Assembly: GCF_037997115.1 (NCBI RefSeq)
Contig: NZ_CP150484.1
Location: 133,774-178,965 of the forward strand
DNA: 45,192 bases
Direction: 5' to 3'
From: Amycolatopsis coloradensis
Lineage (GTDB): Bacteria; Actinomycetota; Actinomycetes; Mycobacteriales; Pseudonocardiaceae
Shown: piece after piece, positions 1 through 9,545 of the stretch
Layout: each line of letters begins with the position of its first letter
How positions within the stretch are numbered: position 1 is the first letter of the stretch
Made by a program: the position numbers and the translations under genes
The notes under the pieces: model-generated
What the model was told of the DNA's origin: nothing
The model's input: only the letters and a program-made list of their open reading frames with translations
Databases searched by the model: none

Positions 1-24
1 TCGACGAGGAAATCGCACGGGTCG

Positions 25-62
25 TCCTTCCCTACCTTCAGAGTAGGCAAGGAGGCCTTCAC
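25..62. repeat. Dispersed hairpin repeat, copy 1 (one arm truncated)
   Basis: These 38 bases, read on the minus strand, match 24689-24726 with a single mismatch. The core can form a short stem (CCTTCCCTAC against GTAGGCAAGG, one mismatch). The outer palindrome arm present in the second copy is missing here, so this copy is truncated on its low-coordinate side. It lies downstream of the AfsR-like gene, in the first 129 bases, where I see no gene. Two copies 24 kb apart suggest a dispersed REP-like palindrome; genome-wide copy number is unknown. Confidence 0.75.
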
Positions 63-129
63 GGACCTGCGACCAACTGCCGCCACATTCAGTAGGTACC
101 TGAAACACCTTTGGTTCTGACGGCCTTTA

Positions 130-3100
130 TCACTCGGACTCCGGAACGCCCAGCTCCCGGAGTATCGCCAGCGCGGACGTCCGGTTCTCCCGCGCCGCGG
201 CCGCTTCTCCGTTGAAGTCGCGAATCCTTTCGGCGACCAGGAGGGCTCGGGCCTGGCTCAGGCGCTGGCCGTCTTCCTTCGCGATCTTCAGCGCGCGTTC
301 GACCTGGCGGTTCGCCGCGTCGAGGTCGCCAAGGTCCAGCTGGGCGGCGGCCAATTCGGTCAGCGCCGCGCATTCGAGGACCCGCATTCCGGTCTCGTTC
401 ATCTTCGTCAGCGCGAGTTCCGCGTGCGCGACGGCGCCGGTGGGATCGCCGGTGGCACGATGCGCGGCGGCCAGGCCGATGAGAATCGACACCTCGCCGT
501 AGCGGAAATTGATCGCCCGGGACAGACTCAGCGCCGCCGTGTAGCCTTCGATGCTTTCCGCGAGCCGCCCGCGGCGCCGGGCGGCGGTGGCGAGGATTTC
601 CAGCGCGCCGGCTTCAAGGCGGCGTTCGCCGACCTCCTGGCCCTGTACCAGTGCCTCCCTGGCCACGTCGTCGGCTTCGGCGTACCGGCCGAGATCGCAA
701 AGGGTTTCGGCCAGGCACACCAGTGCCGCGTTGCCGTAATGCCGCAGGCCCCATTGTTTACAGAGCCGGACGCTTTCCTCGTGGTATTCGGCGGCTTCGC
801 GGAGCCGTCCGGCGGTCCAGTGGGCGAGGCCGAGCCCGTTCAGGGCGATCAGCGAGATGTGGTGGTTGTCGATTCGTGAGCTGAGTTCGACCGCTTTCGT
901 GTGACAAGCGATCGCGGAGTCGATCCGCCCGAGGGACAGGAGGGCGACGCCGACGTAGTTGATCTCCCTGGCCTCGGTCCGCTCATCGCCGATCCGCCGT
1001 GCGACCGCGAGCGCGCGCTCGTGGTGGCGCTTCGCCTCGTGCGGCTTCCCGAGTTGCGCGTACACCCGGCCGAGGAAATGCCGGCATTCCACCTCCGCCA
1101 CCTGGTCCTGGCCGCAGAGCGCCAGCGCGCCGGTGACCTGGACCACGGCGTCGTCGTAGTCGCTGACGTTGTAGGCGATCATCCCGCGCAAGGCGAGCGC
1201 CACAACCTTGGCCCGTGTGTCGGCGGCCGCGTCCGCCGCCTTGAGCGCGGCGTTCGCCAGCGCCACGCCGTCCGCGGCGTATCCGCAGCCGGAGAAATAG
1301 CCGCGCAGCGCGTCGGCCAGCTCCCGGCAGTAGCCGTGGAGCTCGGAAGAGATGGCCGCGCGCTCGGCGGCGGCGACCAGGTTCGGCCGCTCCTCGTCGA
1401 GCCAGCGCATCGCCGCTTCGTCGCCGTCGAACACGTCCCTGGCCACTGGATCCGTCGGCAGCAGCCTGCGGACCAGCGGAAACAGCCGTTCGTGAGCGGC
1501 GGCCGCCGTGCCGGCGTAGTGGTCGTACAACCGGATATCGGCCGCGGCCAGCTCGCCCGACGGCTCGTCGTCCCGGGCACACGCGGCCGCGAACTCCCGG
1601 AGCAGATCGTGGAACTGGTAGCGGTCGGCGCTGCGCCGGGACAGGAGATTGGCCGAGACCAGCCGGTCGAGCCACCGGCGTGTCCGTTCGGCCGGGCCGA
1701 CGAGCGCGACGGCCGCCGCGAACGTGAAGGACGGGCCGGGTATCCGCCCGAGCAGCCGGAACGCCCGCCGGGCGGGTTCGTCCAGCGCCTGGTAGGAGAG
1801 CTGGAACGTGGCCTGTACCGCGATGTCCGGGTCGCCTTCGATGGCCAGTTCGGCGAGGCGGTCGGCTCGTAACGTCGCCACATAGCTCCCGACGGACGCG
1901 TGTTTCCCGCCGACCAGGTTCGCCGCCGCGATCCGCAGCGCCAGCGGCAGATGCCCGCAGAGATCGGCGAACTGGCCGACGGCTCCGGGCTCGGCGCCGA
2001 CGACGTCCTCGCCGAGCAGCTGGGTGAGCAGCGCTCGCGTGTCCGGGGGTGTCAGCACGTCGAGGCTCAGCACCCGGGCGTCGTTGAGGACGGTCAGGCC
2101 ACGCAGGTCGCCACGGCTGGTCACCAGCGCGACGCAACCCGAGTTCGGCGGCAGCAGCGGGCGGACGTGATCGGCGTCGGCGGCGTTGTCGAGCACCACG
2201 AGAACCCGGCGTCCGGCAAGCAGCGACCGGTAGAGCACGACCTGTTCGTCGAGCGTCACCGGCACCTGCCCGCCCGACACACCGAGGCCGCGCAGGCAAA
2301 GCGTGAGGGCCTGGGTCTTCGACACCGGGGAGGTCGACGCGTAACCGCGCAGATCGACGAACAGCTGACCGTCGGGAAACCGGTCGCGGACGCGGTGAGC
2401 CCACTGGACGGCCAGCGCGGTCTTGCCGATGCCGCCGGGACCGACGATCGCCATGGTCCGGTGCGCCGAAGCCAGGAACCCGTCCAACGTCTCCAGGTCC
2501 GACGTCCGCCCGGAGAAAGTGGGCAGGTCGGCCGGTAGCTGGCAGCCCGCCGGGGGAGTGGCGGGCAGGTCGTCCGGCTGGGTGAGGACCTCCTGATGGG
2601 CCGCGCGCAGCTGCATGCCCGGCTCGACGCCCAGCTCGTCGGTGAGCATCCGGTGCACGGTCCGGTAGGTCTCCAGCGCGTCCGCTCTCCGCCCCGATCG
2701 GTGCAGTGCGAGGATCAGCAGCGCCCACATTGGTTCCCGCCAGGGATTCTCGCGGGTGAGGGCGCCGAGATCGGCGATGATCTCGACGTGTTTGCCCAGT
2801 TCGAGGCTGACTTCGAGATAACGCTCGCGAGCCCGCAGCCGTTCCTGGCCGAGCTGGACGGCCGCTTCGCGCTGAAACGACTCGGCCGGCACGTCCGACA
2901 GCGCGTCGCCACGCCAGCAGGCCAGCGCCTCGGCCAGGAGCTCCCGTTCCCTTTCGGGTTCCGCGGTCTTCGCCCGGCCGACGAGCTGCCGGAACCGGAG
3001 CAGGTCAAGCCGCGCCGGTTCGAGGCGCATCAGGTAGCCGTCGGGGCGGGTTTCGATCATGGCGTTGTCGCCGAGCACCCGGCGCAGGCGCAACGCGTGG

Positions 3101-3306
3101 AGCTGGGCGGCCTTGCGTGCCGTCGGAGGCTGGTGTTCGCCCCAGAGATCCTCGGCGAGCTCGTCCAAGGACACGGTGGCGTTCGCCCGGAGCAGCAGCG
3201 CCGCGAGGACGACACGCAGCTTCGGTCCGCCGACCGCCACCGGCAGACCGTCGCGTGTCACCTCGAGCGGGCCGAGGATTCCGAAACCGAGACCGGATCC
3301 TTCCAC
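130..3306 (-). CDS. AfsR/SARP-family STAND transcriptional regulator
   Basis: This 1058-residue cytoplasmic regulator has the AfsR layout. An OmpR-type winged helix (about 10-95) is followed by a bacterial transcriptional activator domain (about 95-245), an NB-ARC ATPase (about 260-520; Walker A GPGGIGKTAL near 285, Walker B LVVLDNA near 367), a winged-helix segment, and TPR repeats from about 640 to the end. In this family the SARP module binds direct repeats and activates a target, often secondary metabolism or a neighbouring gene, while the NTPase/TPR part senses signal or phosphorylation. The start is GTG, preceded by GGGGAG. It lies about 100 bp downstream of the RHS gene on the same strand, so that locus could be a target. 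No biosynthetic cluster is visible here. The family is secure; the target is unknown. Confidence 0.93.
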   Translation of the reverse strand: MEGSGLGFGILGPLEVTRDGLPVAVGGPKLRVVLAALLLRANATVSLDELAEDLWGEHQPPTARKAAQLHALRLRRVLGDNAMIETRPDGYLMRLEPARLDLLRFRQLVGRAKTAEPERERELLAEALACWRGDALSDVPAESFQREAAVQLGQERLRARERYLEVSLELGKHVEIIADLGALTRENPWREPMWALLILALHRSGRRADALETYRTVHRMLTDELGVEPGMQLRAAHQEVLTQPDDLPATPPAGCQLPADLPTFSGRTSDLETLDGFLASAHRTMAIVGPGGIGKTALAVQWAHRVRDRFPDGQLFVDLRGYASTSPVSKTQALTLCLRGLGVSGGQVPVTLDEQVVLYRSLLAGRRVLVVLDNAADADHVRPLLPPNSGCVALVTSRGDLRGLTVLNDARVLSLDVLTPPDTRALLTQLLGEDVVGAEPGAVGQFADLCGHLPLALRIAAANLVGGKHASVGSYVATLRADRLAELAIEGDPDIAVQATFQLSYQALDEPARRAFRLLGRIPGPSFTFAAAVALVGPAERTRRWLDRLVSANLLSRRSADRYQFHDLLREFAAACARDDEPSGELAAADIRLYDHYAGTAAAAHERLFPLVRRLLPTDPVARDVFDGDEAAMRWLDEERPNLVAAAERAAISSELHGYCRELADALRGYFSGCGYAADGVALANAALKAADAAADTRAKVVALALRGMIAYNVSDYDDAVVQVTGALALCGQDQVAEVECRHFLGRVYAQLGKPHEAKRHHERALAVARRIGDERTEAREINYVGVALLSLGRIDSAIACHTKAVELSSRIDNHHISLIALNGLGLAHWTAGRLREAAEYHEESVRLCKQWGLRHYGNAALVCLAETLCDLGRYAEADDVAREALVQGQEVGERRLEAGALEILATAARRRGRLAESIEGYTAALSLSRAINFRYGEVSILIGLAAAHRATGDPTGAVAHAELALTKMNETGMRVLECAALTELAAAQLDLGDLDAANRQVERALKIAKEDGQRLSQARALLVAERIRDFNGEAAAARENRTSALAILRELGVPESE

Positions 3307-3319
3307 TGTTTCTCCCCTT

Positions 3320-3359
3320 CCACGGGCACATCACTCATGGATCGAGAATGTGCCCGTGG
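3320..3359. promoter_or_regulatory. Perfect 12-bp inverted repeat just upstream of the AfsR-like gene
   Basis: CCACGGGCACAT at 3320-3331 is the exact reverse complement of 3348-3359, with a 16-base loop. It lies in the gap between the RHS stop and the regulator's GTG, ending about 13 bases before that start. No T-run follows, so a classical intrinsic terminator is not supported. It could be an operator for the regulator, a terminator or attenuator between the two genes, or an mRNA structure near the ribosome binding site. Confidence 0.6.
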
Positions 3360-3406
3360 TCGGAAGAGTACGTCCGGATCGCCCGGGATGGGAGGTTCGC
3401 CGGTTG

Positions 3407-6400
3407 TCAGCCGGTGCAGCGGTAGTCGGGCGCGGACCGCAGCCAGGAACATTCGAACCCGGCGGTGAGTGACCAACCGATCTTTTTGCCTTTCCAGTTC
3501 ATATCCAACTGGGGCGCGTTACGGCGATTCCATTCGAGCGCGGCCGCGCCACCTCCGAATGTGTACTTGTCCGTCATCTTCGCCCAGGTCCGGTCGGCCC
3601 CTTGGGGACAGTCCTCGGTCATCCCGAAGCAGATCCATTGCTTCCGGTCGTCCCAGGTGTAGTCCTCGACGCTGCGCGACACCGATCCGTCGACGACCAG
3701 GAGGCTGCCCTCCACGAACAGCGCCGGTCCGGCCGCTTCGCCCATGGATTTCTGATCGACCGCGTACTTGAGCGAGTTCGAAATCGCGACACCCGTGGTG
3801 AAGCCGAAGCCGATCTTCCAGCCGTCCGTGATGTCGCCACTGGAGTCGATGCAGGTCTCGACACCGAGGACGATGCCCTCACCGGCGGATCCGGACACGC
3901 AAGAGAACAGCAGTCCTCCACCCGGGGTGTACGGCGGCGGCGCGATGCCCGTCTTCTCGGACGCCTCCTTGACTCGCTGCTTCCTGATGTCCTCCTTAAC
4001 GATGGCCCTGGTGACGTTGTTCTCGCGCCACGCGTTGGCGGCCATGCATTCGAGGTTGCCCGCCGCGACCGCTTTGGGCGGACTCCCGCCACAGACCGTG
4101 TCGATCACGTACGACTCGATGGGGATCTGCCAGAACGTGACGTCCTCCTGGTCCTTGCGGGACACCACTCCCGACTTGTACGGCGTCGTCCGCCGAGCCG
4201 GTGCGGGCGCTCCCCACGGAGTGACGGGCTGCGCCTGCGCGGGCGGCGCGGGCGTGGACTTCGCCGGTGCTCGCGACCCGCTCTTACCGTTCCGGCAGTC
4301 GCCGTCGGGGCAGGACAGCAGACCGGACGGGTCACTCCTCGTGATCGGGCTGTTGTTGCTGTAGGCGTACCCGTTGAGCTGCTGCGGGTCCCCCGCGTCC
4401 AGCACGGGGTCGACCGAGATGAACCGGCCGGTGTCCGGGTCGTACTCCCGGGCGCCGAGGTGGGTCAGGCCGGTACTCGCGTCCTTGGTCCCGCCGACGA
4501 ACCCGCGTTCCCCCGGGAAGGCCGACGCCTCGCCACGCGGGCCGCCGAACGGCAGCTGACGTCGGTTGGTGACCGCCAGCGTGCCGGAGTCCACCGCCGT
4601 CCGCGCGGTGCTCTGGTGATCCGATGCCAGCCACGTCAGTGCTCCGCGACCCTGGCGCATCGCGATCGCCTGGCCGCCGTGGCCGTAGTACCGGGTGACC
4701 GTCGGGTTGCCACCCGACGCCGAGAGCCGCAGTTCCTGATTGCCCAGGTACAACGTCGTTCCGGTCGGGTCGCGTCGGATCAGCCTGTCGCCGGACGGGC
4801 CGTACACGAACGAGGTCGCCTTGTCTCCCTTCGCCACCGACGCGAGCTTGCCCGTCTCATTCCACTTGAACGTCTCCGCGACGTCACCTGACGTCCGCGA
4901 AGCGAGTTGACCGGCGGCGTCGTAGGCGTACGAGGTGACACCGCCTGGCCCGGTCACCGAGCCGAGGGCGTGGGCGTGTCCGGGAACCTGACCGGTGTAG
5001 GTCCGGACGACGTCGCCCGCGGCGGCGTGCTGTGTCTCCGTTGCCCGGTTGCCGGCCTTGTCGTAGGTGAACGACTGCCAGTACGGCGCCGGGCCCCGCA
5101 GACTCGCCACGGACGGATCGGCGTCGCATGCCGAAGCGGGCGTCCACGCCTCCGTGAGCCGCTGGAGGCCGTCCATGCGGAAACACTGGACATCGCCGTT
5201 GAACTTGTCCGCGATCGACGTGATGGAACCGGCCGGGTCGTAGCCGTAGTGCAGGTCGGACAGCATCGGCGACGGCGTTTCGGCGTCCACGACGGACCGG
5301 GTCAGCCGCCGGTCGCTGTCGTCGTAGTACCGCGACAACCAGACCCGCTTCGTCCCGCTCCCCAGGGTGACCCGCTGCACCTCGCTGTAGCGGGTGAAGT
5401 CGGTCGCCGACACCAGTTCGACGGTCGAGCCTTCGTAACCGCCCCAGCTGGTGGCCAACGGCCCGAGTTCGTGATATCCGAAGCTGACGGTCTCCGCGGG
5501 CAGCTCACCGGCCGCCGGGTACGACTGGCTGGACAGGCCCCCGTCCGGGTTGTACCCGGTGTAGGAGTCGTACGTTCCCGCGAGCAGGCCTTCCTCGGCC
5601 GGGATGATCACGGACGTCCCGGTGGGCCGGTAGGCGGGATCGTAGCTGAGCACCTTCGAGGTGTACGCCCTTCCGTCCACGAACGAGGTCGACGACGCGG
5701 GTTTTCCCTTGCCCTTCGTCACCGTGTCGTACGTCCATTCCGTCAGCTTCTTCCCGCCGACGGAGCCCGAGAACTTCGCCGTCGGGCGGCCGAGGGCGTC
5801 GTAGCTGTAGGCCAGCACCTCACCCCGCGCGTCCCGCGCGGTGAGGATCTGCCCGGCGTCGTCGTAGGTCTTCGTGATCGTGCCGCTGTCCGGATCCTCA
5901 CTGGTGGTCTGACGGCCGAGGAAGTCGTACCCGAATCGCCAGACCGCGCCCGAAGGGTCGGTCATCGTCGCGGTCCGGCCCGCCTTGTCGTAGGTGTACC
6001 GGGTCGAGTCGTACCCGCCTTGCCCGTCGTGCTGGCGCAGCTCGACCGCCTGGCCGCGCGCGTTCGTGTAGGTCGAGGTCGGCGTGCCCCCGGCGGGCGG
6101 GGTGACGTCCACGTGGTCGCCGAAGTACGCGGTGGTGGTCCGCCGCTTTTCGAACGCGCCCGCGAAGTAGATCGACGCGTCGGCACGTCCGGCCCCGTCG
6201 AAGTGCGACCGGGTGTGTCCCGGGACGTCCACATCGGACGCCACCCACAAGGCGTCGTCGACTGGTTTGTCGTTGTAGTACGGCTGGGTGGTCTTCCACG
6301 CCCGGCCCTGCGAGTCGTGCCGCGTGTCGGTGAGCAGCCGGCCGCCGCCGATCGCGGGCAGCTGCACCTGCCGCGCGCGCAGCAGCCCGTCGTAGATCGT

Positions 6401-9217
6401 GGTCCAGGAATGCTCGGCGCCGGTCGGGCCGATCCTGGTCGAGGTGACCACGGTCGGTTTGTCCCCGCGTACCAGGTACGCGGTCCGGACGGCCGGTACC
6501 TCGGGGTGAGCCGCCTTGGTCCAGGTCGGCGTCCACACCGCGACCGGGCGGCCGAGCGGGTCGTACTGGGTCTCCTTCTTTCTCGAGTTCGGGTCACTGA
6601 TCAGGGTCGCGACACCCCAGGCCGGATCGAACGTCGTGGTCGTCACCAGCCCGCCCGGGACGGCGGTCGTGCCGGGACCGGTGACCACGGTCTTGGTGAC
6701 CGGGCCGCCCAGCGCCGGGGTGTAAGCCGTCGTCGTGGTGCGGCCGAGCGCGTCCGTGGTCGATGCGACGCGGCCGTGCACGTCGTAGGTCGTCGTCCCG
6801 ATCGTGAAGTACACCGGATCGGCCGCCGGACGCTCCTTCGCGATCTCCGTCTTCACCGCGTTGCCGAACGGGTCGAACGTCGTCTTGGTGTCCGACAACG
6901 CGTCCCGCGGGTACTCCACGGTCGCTCCACAGTGGACGGAATCCGACCAGGTGTGGCCTGCCAGGTTCATCAGCCAGGCGTTGTCCTTGCGCGTGTACTC
7001 GGTATGCGTGCACCGGTCGTCGTCGGCCGTGCCGACATCGCCGAGGTCGTTCACCTTGGTCGGGAGACCCAGTTCGTCGTAGGTGGTCTCGGTGCGCGTC
7101 TGCCGCCATCCGGTGCCTACCGCCGTGTACGCGCGCTCGACGCCGGTGCGCACGAGGTACGCCTTGTACGAGCCGCGTGTCGCCGTCGGGCCCTGTACCG
7201 AAGGCTCGGTGATCGTTTTGCTCACCCTAGGCGGATCCGGCTGGTTCGAAGGACCTTCCCGCTCGAACGTCGCGGTCTCGAATTCGGAGCCCGCCAGCCA
7301 GTCGGAGTCGGCGCGCACGCCACCTTCGGTGTCGGACACCGAGACCTGCCGCTTGCCGGAAGGCAGGTGATCGCCGTCCATGCCGCGGTGGAACCGCTGC
7401 TCGGTCATGGTGATCGGACCCGCCGGATCGTCCGCCGTGCCCGCCCGCACGCGGACCCGGCCGAACCCGCGGAACTCGTTCCAGGTCCGCTTGTCGTCCT
7501 TGGTGAACTCCGAGGTGTCCCAGTGCCAGGCCGCGCCGTCGAGGTACTCGTACCGTGTGGTCTCTTCGGGGAAGGTCGAGGTCGGCTGGCCGTCCACCTG
7601 CAGCCGGTCCGTCCGTGTCACCGAGGAGACCACGTACTTGTGGAAGTAGTCGGTCCGCTCGGCCATGTACTTCTTCGCCCAGCGCACCGGGAAGCACCGC
7701 TTGTCGTTGGTTTCCGGATTCGCGGGAAGGTTGTCGGACCTGCACTCCGACTCGTACCTGATCGAGGTGACCCCGCCGGTCTCGGACACGATCCCGCTGA
7801 CCCGGTAGCGGATCAGCTCCGACACGCCGTCCCCCGGCTTCTCGACCCGGTTGTACAGCGGGGTGCCGTGGAACGTCACCGACGGCATCTCCGCGGTTCC
7901 GCCCGCCAGGCCGATGTGCTTGATGCCCTTGAGCCACAGCGCGGCCTTCTCGCCGTCACCGGGGTCGGGGTACTGCTGGTCCAGTTCCCAGCGGTCGACG
8001 TCGCCGAAGTCGTTGCCACGCCACACCTTCGTGGTCACCGACGCCAGCCGCTGCGTGGTCCAGAACGTCGGCGAGTGCGCGTCCGGGCAGGTGGCCTTGT
8101 CGCATTTGGCCTCCCACGGCACATCCGGCCAGTTGCCGGGCGCTTCCGGACGGCAGTCGCTGCCCGGCACGCACCGGTTCGCCGTCGTGAAGACGACTCG
8201 TCCGGACGGCTGGGTGACACCGTCGCGCAGGCCGTAGTCGATGTGGTCGAGGTGCCCGCCGCGGGTGTAGGAGACCGCGGCGTCCTTGCCGTTGAAGCCG
8301 TAGGAGTTCGACTCGGTGGTGTAGTGGAACCGCATCTCGTTGCCGTTGCGGTCCACCACGCGGTCCAGGTTCCACCGCCATGGCTGCGCGCACGACGAGG
8401 CGTCGAAGGTCGCGCCGTGGCAGGGCTCGCCGGAGTCGTCGCCGAACACCGGCACCGTCCAGGTCGATTCCTTGCCGGTGCCGAAGAAGTACTGCGTCCC
8501 GTCGACGGTCGTGATCTTCCAGTGCTCACCGTCGTTGTCGCCGTTGTCCGCGCCGGTGAACCGCTCGATCCGCGAGCCGTCGTCGGAGCGCGGCCGCCAC
8601 TTCCCGGTCGCGTCGTCACGGATCAGCGTTCCGCCGGCGCCGCCGTAGGACGCGGTGGCGTTGTCGCTGCGCCAGCACAGGTCCGCCGCCTGCGGCTTCG
8701 CGTCGCCCTCGGTGTCGGCCGAACAACCCCCGTACATGCGCTCGATGAATCCCGAGGACAACGACCAGCCGTCACCGACCCACGACGGCTGGTTGTTGGT
8801 CACCGTCGTCCGGCCGTCCACGGCGGACGATCGGTAGGACAGCGCGAGACCCGGCGTCAGCCCGCCCGCCGCGGGCGGCACCCGCAGCGGGTATGACCAG
8901 GTGAAGTCGCCGGTCTGCGGCGAAACCGACCAGTTCGCCGACGGCGACAGTGGCGTCGCCGTCGCCGTTCCCGCGCCTTCCTGCGCGGGTTTGAGGGCCT
9001 GGTTGCCGGTCAGCGCGTTCGCCGAGGCGTGGTCGGTGCCGATGGTCCGCCACGACGGGCTCGTCACCGGTACGGAAGGGACGTTCGTGAGATTCGTCGA
9101 CGGTCCGGCGGCCGATGCGGCGGGCGCGGCCATGGCCAGCAACAGGGACGCGCCCAGTTGCGCGGCGACCGCGAGGGTCAGGCAACGTCTCGTTCTCGAG
9201 CGCATCCGTTCACGCAT
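3407..9217 (-). CDS. Giant secreted RHS/YD-repeat protein with variable C-terminal domain
   Basis: The protein is about 1936 residues. I chose the ATG at 9217 because GGGAGGA lies just upstream and it begins a clear Sec signal peptide (basic start, hydrophobic LAVAAQLGASLLLAMAA, ASA cleavage site). The longer upstream in-frame extension has neither. After a SpvB-like N-terminal part come many YD repeats (YDALGRP, YDAAGQ and similar, about 700-1500) and the RHS core ending in YDPDTGRFISVDP and SDPSGLL near residue 1630. About 300 variable residues follow, beginning with a Pro/Ala-rich linker. RHS proteins form hollow shells that can enclose and auto-cleave a C-terminal toxin. I recognise no toxin fold in this tail, which is Gly/Ser-rich with scattered cysteines. 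No obvious immunity gene follows: the next gene is the AfsR-like regulator. Family secure, toxin role uncertain. Confidence 0.92.
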   Translation of the reverse strand: MRERMRSRTRRCLTLAVAAQLGASLLLAMAAPAASAAGPSTNLTNVPSVPVTSPSWRTIGTDHASANALTGNQALKPAQEGAGTATATPLSPSANWSVSPQTGDFTWSYPLRVPPAAGGLTPGLALSYRSSAVDGRTTVTNNQPSWVGDGWSLSSGFIERMYGGCSADTEGDAKPQAADLCWRSDNATASYGGAGGTLIRDDATGKWRPRSDDGSRIERFTGADNGDNDGEHWKITTVDGTQYFFGTGKESTWTVPVFGDDSGEPCHGATFDASSCAQPWRWNLDRVVDRNGNEMRFHYTTESNSYGFNGKDAAVSYTRGGHLDHIDYGLRDGVTQPSGRVVFTTANRCVPGSDCRPEAPGNWPDVPWEAKCDKATCPDAHSPTFWTTQRLASVTTKVWRGNDFGDVDRWELDQQYPDPGDGEKAALWLKGIKHIGLAGGTAEMPSVTFHGTPLYNRVEKPGDGVSELIRYRVSGIVSETGGVTSIRYESECRSDNLPANPETNDKRCFPVRWAKKYMAERTDYFHKYVVSSVTRTDRLQVDGQPTSTFPEETTRYEYLDGAAWHWDTSEFTKDDKRTWNEFRGFGRVRVRAGTADDPAGPITMTEQRFHRGMDGDHLPSGKRQVSVSDTEGGVRADSDWLAGSEFETATFEREGPSNQPDPPRVSKTITEPSVQGPTATRGSYKAYLVRTGVERAYTAVGTGWRQTRTETTYDELGLPTKVNDLGDVGTADDDRCTHTEYTRKDNAWLMNLAGHTWSDSVHCGATVEYPRDALSDTKTTFDPFGNAVKTEIAKERPAADPVYFTIGTTTYDVHGRVASTTDALGRTTTTAYTPALGGPVTKTVVTGPGTTAVPGGLVTTTTFDPAWGVATLISDPNSRKKETQYDPLGRPVAVWTPTWTKAAHPEVPAVRTAYLVRGDKPTVVTSTRIGPTGAEHSWTTIYDGLLRARQVQLPAIGGGRLLTDTRHDSQGRAWKTTQPYYNDKPVDDALWVASDVDVPGHTRSHFDGAGRADASIYFAGAFEKRRTTTAYFGDHVDVTPPAGGTPTSTYTNARGQAVELRQHDGQGGYDSTRYTYDKAGRTATMTDPSGAVWRFGYDFLGRQTTSEDPDSGTITKTYDDAGQILTARDARGEVLAYSYDALGRPTAKFSGSVGGKKLTEWTYDTVTKGKGKPASSTSFVDGRAYTSKVLSYDPAYRPTGTSVIIPAEEGLLAGTYDSYTGYNPDGGLSSQSYPAAGELPAETVSFGYHELGPLATSWGGYEGSTVELVSATDFTRYSEVQRVTLGSGTKRVWLSRYYDDSDRRLTRSVVDAETPSPMLSDLHYGYDPAGSITSIADKFNGDVQCFRMDGLQRLTEAWTPASACDADPSVASLRGPAPYWQSFTYDKAGNRATETQHAAAGDVVRTYTGQVPGHAHALGSVTGPGGVTSYAYDAAGQLASRTSGDVAETFKWNETGKLASVAKGDKATSFVYGPSGDRLIRRDPTGTTLYLGNQELRLSASGGNPTVTRYYGHGGQAIAMRQGRGALTWLASDHQSTARTAVDSGTLAVTNRRQLPFGGPRGEASAFPGERGFVGGTKDASTGLTHLGAREYDPDTGRFISVDPVLDAGDPQQLNGYAYSNNSPITRSDPSGLLSCPDGDCRNGKSGSRAPAKSTPAPPAQAQPVTPWGAPAPARRTTPYKSGVVSRKDQEDVTFWQIPIESYVIDTVCGGSPPKAVAAGNLECMAANAWRENNVTRAIVKEDIRKQRVKEASEKTGIAPPPYTPGGGLLFSCVSGSAGEGIVLGVETCIDSSGDITDGWKIGFGFTTGVAISNSLKYAVDQKSMGEAAGPALFVEGSLLVVDGSVSRSVEDYTWDDRKQWICFGMTEDCPQGADRTWAKMTDKYTFGGGAAALEWNRRNAPQLDMNWKGKKIGWSLTAGFECSWLRSAPDYRCTG

Positions 9218-9423
9218 CGTCGTTCCTCCCGTGTCCCCCAGTGGACAGATAGGCGGAATCGTGCGTAGCCCCGGCTTCAATCCGGTTTCAGCGGGGCTTC
9301 GCGGGAAACCAGGCGAACCAGGTGGTGAGCGATTCGCCGATTCCGGCTGTTCGGCAGCCGAAAATATCCGACGGTTCGCCGACCGTTCCCGACTCCTGCC
9401 GATAGTCCTCTGTGGACATACCT

Positions 9424-9443
9424 GCCGGATGTCGTCATCCGGC
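9424..9443. promoter_or_regulatory. Perfect 8-bp inverted repeat in the divergent intergenic region
   Basis: GCCGGATG and CATCCGGC flank a four-base TCGT spacer. It sits within the 328-base region (9218-9545) between the divergent RHS and beta-propeller genes, about 100 bases from the latter and 207 from the former. This is a plausible dimeric operator or a small hairpin. No protein can be assigned. A second weaker stem (CGGCTG/CAGCCG) lies near 9347. Otherwise the region holds only the two ribosome binding sites and presumed promoters. Confidence 0.45.
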
Positions 9444-9545
9444 GAGGGGCAGCATCCCCCGCACACTCGTCGGTGGCCAAGGCAACCAAAGCGGCCAGTC
9501 GTGCGTGATCTCGTAGACAGCTTCCCGCGTTCCAAGGGGTATTCC

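Noticed and set aside
983..2728. Long second minus-strand frame inside the AfsR-like gene
   Set aside because: Arg/Ala/Gly-rich shadow in an alternative frame; the true frame has all SARP/NB-ARC/TPR motifs.
4907..8896. A 1329-codon open frame on the plus strand opposite the RHS gene
   Set aside because: It is an antisense shadow caused by high GC: Arg/Val/Gly-rich, no domains, no ribosome binding site, and the opposite strand has a clear RHS protein.
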